Shown here: positions 1 through 8,417 of the stretch, piece by piece | How the letters are laid out: every line of letters starts with the position of its first letter | Position numbering within the stretch: position 1 is the first letter of the stretch | Assembly (NCBI GenBank): GCA_018398805.1 | Contig: JAGFBZ010000728.1 | Coordinates: forward strand, 307,539-371,538 | Origin: Hirundichthys speculiger | Taxonomy: Eukaryota > Chordata > Actinopteri > Beloniformes > Exocoetidae | Length of the DNA stretch: 64,000 nt | Reading direction: 5' to 3' | Program-made: the position numbers and the translations under genes | Notes under the pieces: generated by a model | What the model saw: only the letters and a program-made list of their open reading frames with translations | Databases searched by the model: none | What the model was told of the DNA's origin: nothing

Positions 1-1531
1 TCCAGCTGGGTGGCGTTTGTGCCTTTTTCAAAGCCCGGTTCATAGCAGGAAGTAGAACAGGTATTAGTTCCTTTTTAAATTCCTTGTACCACTCAGCCGT
101 GTAACCATCAGATCCTGGTGACTTGCTTGATTTAAGCCTGCTAATTGCAGTTTTTAATTCTTCTTCAGTTATATCCGCAGTCATTATTTCGTTTTGTTCT
201 TCATCTAGTGTGGGTAAATCTATGGAATTCAAGAAACTGTCAATTTGGGTTACACTCCTGCTTGGGACTTTCGAATATAGGGTTTTATAAAACACTTCAA
301 AAGCCTCCTGAATTTCATTTATTTTATTCTTTTATCACTTTTGTTCTTGGATCCCTAATTTTATAGATTGTATTTTCTGCTACCTTTTTTTTCAATTTCC
401 ACGCCAATACTTTCATAGATTTAGAGCCACTTTCATAGTGCCTCTGTTTCAGAAACATTAAATTTTTCTTGATTTCTTGTGTGCCCAGATTGTTAATTTC
501 GCTTCTAATATTTCTAATTTCTCTTAATGTATCCTGTGCCAAGTCTAATTTATGCTTTCTTTCTAATTCCTTTAACCTGTTTTGTAAGTCCTCTAATTTT
601 TTATTCCTATTTTTTTTCTTAAATGAAGATATTGCTATAATTTTCCCTCTTAGAACAGCCTTCAAAGTATCCCATAACATGGGAGGTGAGACCTCTCCAG
701 TATCATTAAACTCTAAAAAAAGACTGATTTCAGATTTAAGTTGTACCTTAGAAGATGGATCATTCAGCAGACTAGAGTTCAATTTCCATGTATTGTTTTT
801 TGACCGCAGATTAAAATCAACAGATAAGTACATTGGTGCATGGTCACTCAGATCTATTGTCCCTATTCCACAAGTATTTATTTTATCTTTATCCTTCCCA
901 AATGTTATGAAATAATCTATTCTTGTATAAAGAGAGTGAGGAGCCGAATAGTGAATATAATCCCTTCTTTTTGGGAAAAAGTCTCGCCATATATCAATTA
1001 ACCCCACCTCCTCAAGAAGTGTGTTTACTTTTTTATATAGGGACTTCCTATGGGTTTGTCTACTAGAGGAGTCTAACTTTGGCTGTAAGTGTATATTTAA
1101 ATCCCCTCCACAGATCAGCAGGCCCTCTGTTTCCGTTACCATAATATTAGTGATTTTTTGAAAGAAGCTGATATCACTCCCTGGAGGTGCATAGACGTTC
1201 AATAGGGTAATTGGATTACCATCTATCTTTCCCCTTACCAAAATAAATCTACCCTCCTTATCGCCCATTTCGAATACTTTTTCAAAATTTAACTTGTTTG
1301 AAATGAGGGTAGCGACTCCTCTCCTATGTCCTGATTTGAATGAAGAAAAAACAGATGAGCGAAGCCCATTCTTTTTAATTTTACGTGCTCCTTATCTGTC
1401 AGGTGGGTCTCCTGTAAATAAACTACATGGGCTTGTTCTGTCTTCATTCTAGATAAAATGTTACCACGTTTAATTGGGTTCATCAGCCCATTTACATTAA
1501 GCGAAATGAATTTTACTTTGTCGCTAGTCAT
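1..1531 (-). pseudogene. L1-clade ORF2, endonuclease and start of reverse transcriptase, two frameshifts
   Basis: The frame opens at 1531 with MTSDKVKFISLNVNGL, the hallmark endonuclease start (LNVNG), then YLQETHL. It shifts frame at an A-run on the plus strand near 1344-1349, resumes to give GDKEGRFILVRG, LLNVYAPPG, LLICGGDLN and LSDHAPM (catalytic Asp/His region), and breaks again in the A-rich codons near 322-330 just after DPRTKVIKE. From there to base 1 it is open: KSPGSDGYTAEWYK, the first reverse-transcriptase block, is encoded near 75-140. Known role: nicks target DNA and primes reverse transcription there. Both shifts lie in or beside A/T-rich runs, so they may be real decay or sequencing error. 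The catalytic YxDD box lies off the window. Confidence 0.85.
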
Positions 1532-1940
1532 ATATATTTATTTGTAAATGCATCACCTGGATAAGCAAAACAAAACTGAACAGATCTACTCCCTAAACAA
1601 ACATGAACATCGAACATATATAAAAAAAAGAACAAGGAAAAATGTGGTTCCAAGGCTGGGGTCTCTAGTAGATGACCCTGAGCTGAGCTAGATGAAACGT
1701 CTAGCTGTGGAGGAAAGCCTCTCCCACCTGTGGGCTGAGGGCCCCCACCATGGCGCTCGGAAAAATTACGGAAAATGTCACTGTTCATTACACAAAAAGT
1801 GTGGCCATATGCGTCCCTCGCATGTATATATTCTCACTGAACTGGGGTTAAGGTATAAATGTAAACGTCTTTAAACAAACACAGCAACACCTGTTTTAGG
1901 TTCTGTTTAGATCTCCAGCATTTTAAAAGTCAGTCCAAAC

Positions 1941-2945
1941 TTACTGCTCCTCTGCAGGGGGTGAGGGCTGCCTTCTGAAGGCCCGCAGTCTCTCTCTGAT
2001 GTTTTCCTCTCGCTCCTCACCTGGCCCTCGGCGCGGTCTCCCCACTGTTTCCCAGGCGGAGCGGGACAGCTGCTCAGCCAGACTTTCCTTCGGTGTAATC
2101 AAGTTGACGGGCAGTCCTCTGTCCTTCATGTCTGTAGTCGCCTCCTCCGCTGTCTGATACAGTCGCGTCCCATCTTCATAAAACACTCTTAGTTTGGCCG
2201 GGTACGGAGTCTGGAAGCGGATATTTCTCTGCTTTAACACTCGTTTCGTCTCAGCATACTCCCTCCTCCTCTGCAGAACTGCTGGGGGGTAATCCTGATC
2301 AAAGTATATTTGCCTCCCATTCAGGAAAACCTTCTTCTTTCCCCAAGCCTTGCGCAGAATGTCTTCTTTAATCCTGTAGCGGAGGAATTTGATTATGATT
2401 GACCGTGGTTTATCCTCTCTGTTCCCAGCGGGTCTCGGCGCCAGCGCGCGGTGCGCCCTCTCGATGTCAAGTGCCACGGTCGGGGGGATCTCCAGCGTGT
2501 CCCGCAATAGTCTTTCCACGAACTCCACCATGGACGGTCCCTCGGTTCCTTCGGGAACATTGTACATCCTTAGATTCTCACGTCGGGATCTCCCTTCATA
2601 TTCGAGTAGCTTGTTTTCTTGGTGACCTAAGACTTTTATCATCTTATTCATCACTCGCTCCACGTTTTGAACGCGGTCTTCCACTTTTCCAATTCGCCCC
2701 TCTGCTTCTGTTATTTTTCGGTTAATATTATTAATCTCCGATTTGATATCGTTTAGTTGTTCTTTTGTGTCTTTTCGGAAGTTCCGAATCTCCTCCAAAA
2801 CTTTGGTCAGCATTGCGGTTTCGTTTGAGTTCGGGTTAGCATTAGCTCCGCCATCTCGTACCTGTGTGGGGGAGCTGTTCTCCGGATTCTCTTCATTTTC
2901 AGGCGTTGCGGCGGTCCTTTCTTTGTTTATTTGCTTCTTCCCCAT
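1941..2945 (-). CDS. LINE ORF1 protein (L1 ORF1p-like RNA-binding chaperone)
   Basis: A 334-residue intact frame. Known role of the family: a trimeric RNA-binding and nucleic-acid-chaperone protein that coats the element's own mRNA. Visible here: a lysine-rich N terminus followed by a low-complexity Asn/Glu/Pro stretch; a heptad-like coiled coil at about residues 45-110 (LEEIRNF through VERVMNKM); an RRM-like segment starting with RRENLRMYNVPEG near residue 120; then RAHRALAPRP and a C-terminal domain with RFQTPYPAKLRVF and a basic, Arg-rich tail. The start ATG at 2945 is taken because it opens MGKKQINKE and lies about 115 bp inside the presumed 5' end. It is followed, after about 410 bp, by ORF2. 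No stop or frameshift is present, unusual among the relics in this window. An insect-type or retroviral gag is unlikely because no zinc knuckle is visible. Confidence 0.85.
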   Translation of the reverse strand: MGKKQINKERTAATPENEENPENSSPTQVRDGGANANPNSNETAMLTKVLEEIRNFRKDTKEQLNDIKSEINNINRKITEAEGRIGKVEDRVQNVERVMNKMIKVLGHQENKLLEYEGRSRRENLRMYNVPEGTEGPSMVEFVERLLRDTLEIPPTVALDIERAHRALAPRPAGNREDKPRSIIIKFLRYRIKEDILRKAWGKKKVFLNGRQIYFDQDYPPAVLQRRREYAETKRVLKQRNIRFQTPYPAKLRVFYEDGTRLYQTAEEATTDMKDRGLPVNLITPKESLAEQLSRSAWETVGRPRRGPGEEREENIRERLRAFRRQPSPPAEEQ

Positions 2946-3061
2946 TCTTGCCCCTCTTGTCTGGTCTAAAAGTCTGATATTTGACGGTCTAACGGGGCGA
3001 ATTAATTATTTTTGCGAGGGAGCTGTTACTTTAGGCTGCCATTCAGGATGGTGACGTCACC
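2946..3061 (-). promoter_or_regulatory. LINE 5' UTR with CRE palindrome
   Basis: The leader upstream of ORF1 is about 115 bp. At 3050-3061 sits the perfect 12-bp palindrome GGTGACGTCACC, containing the full ATF/CREB consensus TGACGTCA, at the presumed transcription start end of the element. L1-clade elements carry an internal promoter here, so a role in LINE transcription is a reasonable inference, not shown by the sequence alone. Confidence 0.5.
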
Positions 3062-3327
3062 GGAACCCTCTGTGGTTGTAGTTATTATTATTTTAGCTTG
3101 ATGTTTGTAAAAATGACTCCCAGAAACTCTCATCTTGTTTTATAGATAGTTTTATTTCATGCAAATTTCACTGCTTGTAAATTGTACTTTGTTTCTTTGT
3201 ATGTCTTTGTCTGCAACTTTGTGTTTTGCTGCTGCTGCCCGTCTTGGCCAGGTCTCCCTTGAAAAAGAGATTCTTAATCTCAATGGGACTAACCTGGTTA
3301 AATAAAGGTTAAAAAAAAACAAATAAA
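3062..3327 (+). mobile_element. 5'-truncated LINE, 3' tail with structured end
   Basis: The sequence ends in GGTTAAATAAAGGTTAAA followed by an A-rich run, the form of a LINE 3' end common in fish genomes; I cannot assign the clade safely from 265 bp. The last 50 bases fold: an outer stem CCAGGT (3248-3253) with ACCTGG (3292-3297) encloses an inner hairpin GAGATT (3267-3272) with AATCTC (3276-3281). The insertion abuts and appears to truncate the MITE that follows at 3328. Confidence 0.6.
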
Positions 3328-3756
3328 TTATTCGCGGATTTTTTCAGAAAAATATAATAGAAAAAAAAAATCAAGAAAAAATTGCAGAAACATCACAGGA
3401 TGTTCTGCGCGTTCTCTCACAGCAAAGAAATGTTGTGAGCCAGCCTTGCCCCTTTAAGAAGGTGGCCTTATGGGTAATGTAGTGTGTGTGTCGTGGGATG
3501 GCAGAATGAAAACGAGGTTAGATGAAAGAGCGGTTTGTTTACTACGGTTCAGAGACCAGAGGCTGTGAAGGTAACAGAAAGACCACAGTTGAGCCTTTGT
3601 CTTGTTTCGCTGCAGTGCCTCGCTACTTTTTTGCGGTTTTTAAACATATTTTAAACACATTATTTAGGCCCGGGGGGCTCCGGCTCCAGTTCGTGGATTT
3701 TGATTCTCACGGGGGGGCGCCTGTCCCCATTAACCGCGAAAAATAAGGGATCACTG
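3328..3756 (+). mobile_element. TA-flanked MITE, copy 1 (left end missing)
   Basis: The right end reads AAATAAGGGATCACTG followed by TA. An inverted relative at 49400-50005 has both ends, CAGTGATCCCTTATTTTT and GGCGAGGGATCACTG. Shared interior blocks include the run around CCCTTTAAGAAGGTGG and the block with GTTCAGAGACCAGAGGC. Compared with the other copy, about 230 bp of the interior are missing and the left terminus was lost at the LINE tail junction. TA duplication and short inverted ends suggest a Tc1/mariner/pogo superfamily passenger. No transposase is present. Confidence 0.7.
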
Positions 3757-4593
3757 TATACAAAAAAGTATAATATGAACAGAGCAGGTGGGAGCACTTG
3801 AGACATGGGAAATACCCTTTCAAAATAAAATGCCAAATAAGGCAAAGACTAAAGATCCTATAAATAAGTAATTTAATAATTTAGTAACTTTGATTGTGAC
3901 TAAAAAAAACTCTCTGGATCTGTTACATCATGCTGCCTATTTTCTGTGAGCACCCTGCTTGTCCTCCCCCCCCTTCTCACTCTGCTGTTAATGGTTACGT
4001 CCTTCAACCAATCAGATGTGTTGCCGCCAGTCATGCACCACAGCTGCAGTGACAGTTGGAGGATGTTTCTGTTTGAACTCATTCACATCAAAGGTGGGGA
4101 GGCTCTGGAGTGTTTAAGACAATTCTGGACATTTAAAAGTCAGGACAACAATAAACTGAACTAAACAAAGAAACGTGGTTTCATTCACAAAAGCACCACA
4201 GAAGTTTAAGAGAACATGAAACCCCCCCCCAAAGATGTGTAACTCCTCAGTCACAGTTAGATTAAGTAATAGCTTCCCAAAATAACTGCGACAACAAATA
4301 TAACTGCAGAGTCGGTCACAATTTGATGAGGTGGGAGTAAGATGGCCGTTTGGAGCTGAGAGAGGTCCGGGCTACGTATGAAGTGGCGCTCCGGTCGAAA
4401 CGAAATGACGGAGATGCAGTCGTGTCGGCGGTTATTACTGACCAGAAAACTCAAGGAAGGCAGGAGATGGGTCGCCAACATGAGAAGTCAAAGATGGAGC
4501 TCAGCTCGGTCTCCTGAAAGAGAAACATGCACGTCATGAAATTACAATGTCACAGCTTGAGGAGGATTTCTAATATTTATCATAGATTAATAA
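3757..4593. other. Unassigned sequence, one dispersed repeat fragment
   Basis: No supportable gene. A stretch at about 3908-3965 (GGATCTGTTACATCATGC through GAGCACCCTG) resembles 54267-54335, so at least part is an unclassified dispersed repeat. A C-run lies at 4220-4231. The remainder shows no feature I can name. Confidence 0.4.
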
Positions 4594-4675
4594 TTGATGC
4601 TCTTTTACAGGCAGATTCCCAAACAGTTGGGACGCTGTAAAAAATTAATAAAACGGAAAAGCAATGATTTCTCTC
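4594..4675. mobile_element. Terminal fragment of Tc1/mariner-like element
   Basis: The text CCCAAACAGTTGGGACGCTG followed by an A-rich run and AGCAATGATTT matches the end of a DNA-element family whose larger relatives lie at 7690-8231 and 28995-30235 (compare AACGTTGGGACACTG at about 29031). Only one terminus is present. Confidence 0.5.
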
Positions 4676-4689
4676 AAGAATAGCGCCGC

Positions 4690-5108
4690 TCGTGGTGGCA
4701 AATTGTTACTGTAGCTCCATCGTTTTTTTTTTTTAGCTTTGTGTATCTTTTTTAATTTTTTCAACGCAGTCTTCTTCACAGACAGAGCAGGTGTTTTAAT
4801 TGTTTTTCATTCCAGTTTAGATACTGTGCTGTTTGAGGGATTTTCTTTGTTACTTTATCTTTTTTTTCTTGCCTGTTATAATGAGTAACCGTAGAAATGA
4901 GTTGTTTATGAGCGGGTGCAGCCAGTTGAGATTTCAAGGGTCCAAATCACTTCTATTGAGGTTATTGTTTGTTTTTATTATTATTTTTATCTTATTTTAT
5001 TGTTGTCCATTTTCTCTTTTATTGCTATTTTGTAAATAGCAAATAAAATTACATAAATTTCCCCATTGTGGGACAAATAAAGGAATATCTTGTCTTATCT
5101 TATCTTAA
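4690..5108 (+). mobile_element. LINE deletion derivative with (TCTTA)n-type tail
   Basis: The fragment ends in CCCCATTGTGGGACAAATAA then AGGAATATCTTGTC and a short TCTTATCTTATCTTA microsatellite, a typical fish LINE 3' end, with the small stem TCCC/GGGA just before AATAAA. The preceding 350 bp are T-rich and contain a short open frame of 68 codons (4833-5039) that I do not regard as a gene. No endonuclease or reverse transcriptase is present, so it is either strongly truncated or internally deleted. Confidence 0.55.
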
Positions 5109-5499
5109 ATGACACCCAGATTTAGACCCCTGATCCCAGATGAGTCGAAGAGGAGACGCCGTGGATGTAGAGCAGTGGCAAAATGGAAGGTTTAAACCAG
5201 CTCTTCCATCCATCACGATGGGCAAAGAGAGATCTTTCAGAAATGAGACGGACGAGCTCAAAGCGCTGAGCTTCAGCGATGCGGTTTAATGTGCTCCTCT
5301 GCGACTCCAGCGTCTCTCTGCCCAGTTTTCATGGGATGCAGAGATATGAGGAGTGGATGGTGTAACCCAGGAGACGTTACTTCTGCAGCAGGATGTTAAA
5401 CTGTCAGTTGTGAGTTACCAGGAGAGTTCACTGGTGGTACTGTAGTCACGTTTTACATCCAGCCATCAGCTGGTGCAGATGTGTGACATCATCAGCTCC
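5109..5499. other. Unassigned sequence between two LINE relics
   Basis: No gene or repeat signature recognised. It may include decayed endonuclease sequence of the Rex1-like relic that becomes recognisable from about 5560. Confidence 0.3.
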
Positions 5500-6825
5500 A
5501 CTGTTGCTAAGCTACAGACACAACAACCCAGCCGGTTCCTGGACGTTACCGCTGAGTTCAGCTCTCTCTGCCACGTTCCCAACGTTTCAACAGTTTGGGA
5601 GAATAGAGAATAAAACATTGGGTTTGTTTTATGCAAATGTTAGAGATGCTTACAGCCCGTCTGCACAACCTGCTCTGCTCAACGCAGATCATGATCTGGT
5701 TTTTGTCTGTTCTACCTAAAAACCCATCATCCGGAGGCAACCTCTGACCAAAAGGACTGTGAGGAGGTGGTCCTGTGATAGATTGATTTTATTAAAAAGC
5801 TGTCAAATTGATTGAATTCATGATGCAGTGAGAATAGTCACTTAAAGCAGTTTCGAATTTCTGAATTAATTTATGAATAGATAAGCTATAAATGCAAAGT
5901 TCTTTCATACTTAATGATTTCAAATTAATTGCAAAAGAGTTCAAATGTATTATTTATATGAAACATATTTAAATGACTAAAAATATTGTTAAAAATGCTA
6001 CCAGAGTTTATCTGTGATCTACCTGTTGAGCCCTGAACAAGTCGATGGTGACTGATTAGTGTTGTCTGGAAATGTCGGTAGGGGGCGCCCTCGGCCGCGA
6101 TGCTTCACTCTCAATGAAGCTGCCAGAGAGGAAGCCTCGAGTCCGAGAGTTTTCATTTACATCGCTCCCTTTTCAGGGTGTAATAGTTGGTGAAGAACCT
6201 CTGAAGGGGTGTTTTGAGTTTACAGACTGTTAGCTACATGGAGGTGACATCAATGCCATGACTGACTGTTACTGACTCCATCAACACTTCGCCGCCAGAG
6301 CAGTGAGGTGCTTCCCCAATAATAAACCCCGGATCACCAGAGACCTAAAAGAGCTTCTCAACAAGAACAAAAGAGCCTCCAGGGATGGAGACGGAGAATT
6401 ACTGAGTCAAGTCAAGTCAAGATCAGAGACAGCAAGGAGGTGACCAGTAGGAAAGATGGAGAAGACACTCCAGAACAACGTATGAGATGTGAGGACGGGC
6501 TTCAAGCAGGAGGAGGATCAGATAGATGGAAGTCTGGTTCTCATCCTTTAACAGGTTCAGTTCAGACCAGCTCATCATCCCCCTCTTCCCATCCTCAAAG
6601 GGACAGACCTCCCACCCTCCCCTGACCTCTGGAGATGACTCTGCAAAGGAGGATACTTCATAAAATGAGACCCTGAACATCCTCTTTACAACACAGTCAT
6701 TCAGCAACAGAGTGTCTTCACTCAGATGCAAAGAGACTTAAATAACGACAACTACTGCAAAAAAAATGTATCTTACTTCAGGGATTAATAAAGTATTTCT
6801 GAACTGAGCTGAATTGAAAACACAA
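5500..6825 (+). pseudogene. Rex1-like LINE relic (endonuclease end, linker, 3' tail)
   Basis: At 5590-5770 the plus strand encodes NKTLGLFYANVRDAYSPSA, then LLNADHDLVFV and KPIIRRQPLTKRTVRRWS, the C-terminal endonuclease region of Rex1-type elements (LFYANV, DHxLV, RTVRRWS). The reading resumes near 6255 with TDSINTS and at 6310 CFPNNKPRITRDLKELLNK, the conserved linker before the reverse transcriptase, and SGSHPLTGSVQTSSSS-like linker residues. About 450 bp between (5780-6230) are not recognisable, and the whole reverse transcriptase is missing: the linker runs within about 400 bp into the 3' end GGGATTAATAAAGTATTTCTG. Frameshifts and stops throughout; a dead copy with large internal deletion. 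Assignment to Rex1 rests on recognition of these motifs from memory of the family. Confidence 0.7.
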
Positions 6826-6840
6826 ACTCCATAAACTCAT

Positions 6841-7690
6841 ATTTTCATTATGTTTGTTGCCCGGACGATGCCTGGCATGGAGGCTATCCGCTGCTGGTCC
6901 GGGGACTTATCCCTGCGACGCTGGACGCTCCAGTTTGGGCCCGGTTTGTGGTGATTTGCGGTCGGATGTCTACTTACTGTCTGCGGGGGGCGGATCGGTC
7001 CTCTTGCGGCTGGTGGAGACCTGCCGCCGTGGACATGGACGGTGTCGCTGGAGGCCGGTTCGGGAAAGCTAAGCTAAGTAGCCCTGAACTGCTACCCGCG
7101 GCAACCACCACCACTGGATCCGGGCTGCAGCGTCACGGAGCCGGGACGGGAGCCCCCGACGTAGCGGCGGCAGCATGCTGCCCCCGTCCAGCTGTCTACC
7201 AGATGGGTCAGCTGACCTGGCAGGGGCCGTCTGGTGACCTGGTGGGGCCCAGCACCGCCGGGGGAGACGACAACGGCCTGATCCGGTCCGCATGATGAAC
7301 CGGGCTCTGGGACGGTCGGCTCCGTCGCTCGCCGGACTGAATGGAGCTCGGTCTTCCCAGAGGAGACGGTCTGGTTCATCTGTGTTTCCTCCTCTGACCT
7401 GGAGATATCTCACTGGTCATCATTATGGAGATATACTGGTTCTAACAGCTGTTAACTGTTTTAACGGTTGTTAACAATTTTAACGGCTGTTAGCGGCTGT
7501 TAACTGAAGTTAGCACTCGGACCACGGGACCGGGCATGAAAAGGAGCGCTGGACGCCGGCAGCTCCCCTAGTACACCAGACTGCAGCGTCTGGTGTACTA
7601 AAACTTGAATTTCCCCTTGGGGGATTAATAAAGTAATTTTGAATTTTTTTTTTTGAATTTGAATTTTTTGAAATTTTTTGACATTTTATT
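6841..7690 (+). mobile_element. Rex1-like LINE derivative: GC-rich 5' leader joined to 3' tail
   Basis: A GC-rich leader-like region (6850-7390) leads, without any endonuclease or reverse transcriptase, into a 3' end: a perfect 13-bp hairpin at 7569-7600, then TTTCCCCTTGGGGGATTAAT and AAAGTAATTTTGAAT with a TTTGAA microsatellite. The same GGGATTAATAAAGT tail ends the Rex1-like relic at 6775. I read this as a LINE lacking its coding core but keeping both ends. Open frames in the GC-rich part (about 115 codons on both strands) look like composition effects, since both strands are open at once. Confidence 0.55.
7569..7623 (+). other. Two stem-loops at LINE 3' end
   Basis: TAGTACACCAGAC (7569-7581) pairs perfectly with GTCTGGTGTACTA (7588-7600) across the 6-base loop TGCAGC. 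Twelve bases later TCCCC (7612-7616) pairs with GGGGG (7619-7623, one G-T pair). They directly precede ATTAATAAAGT and the microsatellite tail. In LINEs with structured 3' ends such hairpins are recognised by the reverse transcriptase; that role here is inference. Confidence 0.6.
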
Positions 7691-8231
7691 CCCAGTAGAA
7701 CATAAAGAACATATCAGATGTTGAAACTGAGGCATTTCGAATGTCGTCCCGTTCTGGTCTGATGCAGGATTTCAGCTGCTCAACAGTCCTGGACCTTCGT
7801 TGCTGGATTTTTGGTTTTCTGTTGCTGAAGAGTCTGGACTGCAGGCAGACCAGTTCAGACACTCCGGATCCTCTGGATCCTTTGATGATAATAAGGACTT
7901 AAGATGGTCTTCAACGTCTTTGCGGTTTCATGGGAAGGAACATTTTTCTTGAAACTGTTCCACAATGTTGAGATGCAGCTCGCCACAGATTGGTAAATCT
8001 GTATATCTCAACATTAGACTAATTAGATTTTCTAGAGATGCATCGCTGCCTTAAAAGTCAAAATGAGCTGATATTTTTCATGAAATGGTAGAAAGAACAT
8101 CTGGTATGTTCTTTGTGTTCGGAACCAAATATGGCTTCATGAGACGTGCAAATCATTGCATTTTGGGGTTTTTTTTGTTTTTTTTTCACGTTTCACACAG
8201 TGTCATGACTTTGATTGGAACTGGGGTTGTA
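7691..8231. mobile_element. Non-autonomous Tc1/mariner-like element
   Basis: Shares TTTTATTCCCAGTAGAACAT with 50028 onward, CAAAATGAGCTGATATTTT with 30066 onward, and GGTCTGATGCAGGA with 29104 onward, and ends with GTTTCACACAGTGTCATG and GGAACTGGGGTTGTA. It is a short derivative of the family whose larger, transposase-bearing relic is at 28995-30235. No coding capacity. Confidence 0.6.
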
Positions 8232-8409
8232 TTTTGATTAAGATTATTAAAAGATTATATAGAGGCAGGTAGACAGAAAACAGCGATCTCAAACCCATCA
8301 GAATGGTGTTAAGCCAGAAGAGAAAAATAGTTCTTACTTAAATAGTCTTGTTTAAATGTTTTATGTTTTATTGTGGAACCTGTTTGGTATTTGTATGTAG
8401 CGATTAGCA
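8232..8409. other. Short unassigned spacer
   Basis: AT-rich DNA between the mariner-like element and the hAT target duplication; nothing recognised. Confidence 0.3.
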
Positions 8410-8417
8410 ATAATTAC

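Larger units (their letters stand above)
1..3061 (-). mobile_element. L1-clade LINE, 5' three kilobases, cut by window edge
   Basis: Read on the minus strand this is 5' UTR (2946-3061), ORF1 (1941-2945), an inter-ORF spacer of about 410 bp (1532-1940) and the first half of ORF2 (1531 to 1). Order, ORF1 architecture and the apurinic-like endonuclease followed by the start of a reverse transcriptase identify an L1-clade retrotransposon. The element runs off the left edge within the reverse transcriptase. ORF1 is fully open and ORF2 needs only two single-base shifts to be open over this span, so this is the youngest-looking LINE in the window. The exact 5' boundary is inferred from the end of similarity-like sequence near the CRE palindrome and was not checked against a consensus. 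Confidence 0.85.

Noticed and set aside
6948..7413. Open frames of 95-115 codons on both strands in the GC-rich region
   Set aside because: Both strands are open at once, no family signature, and the region reads as a LINE leader.
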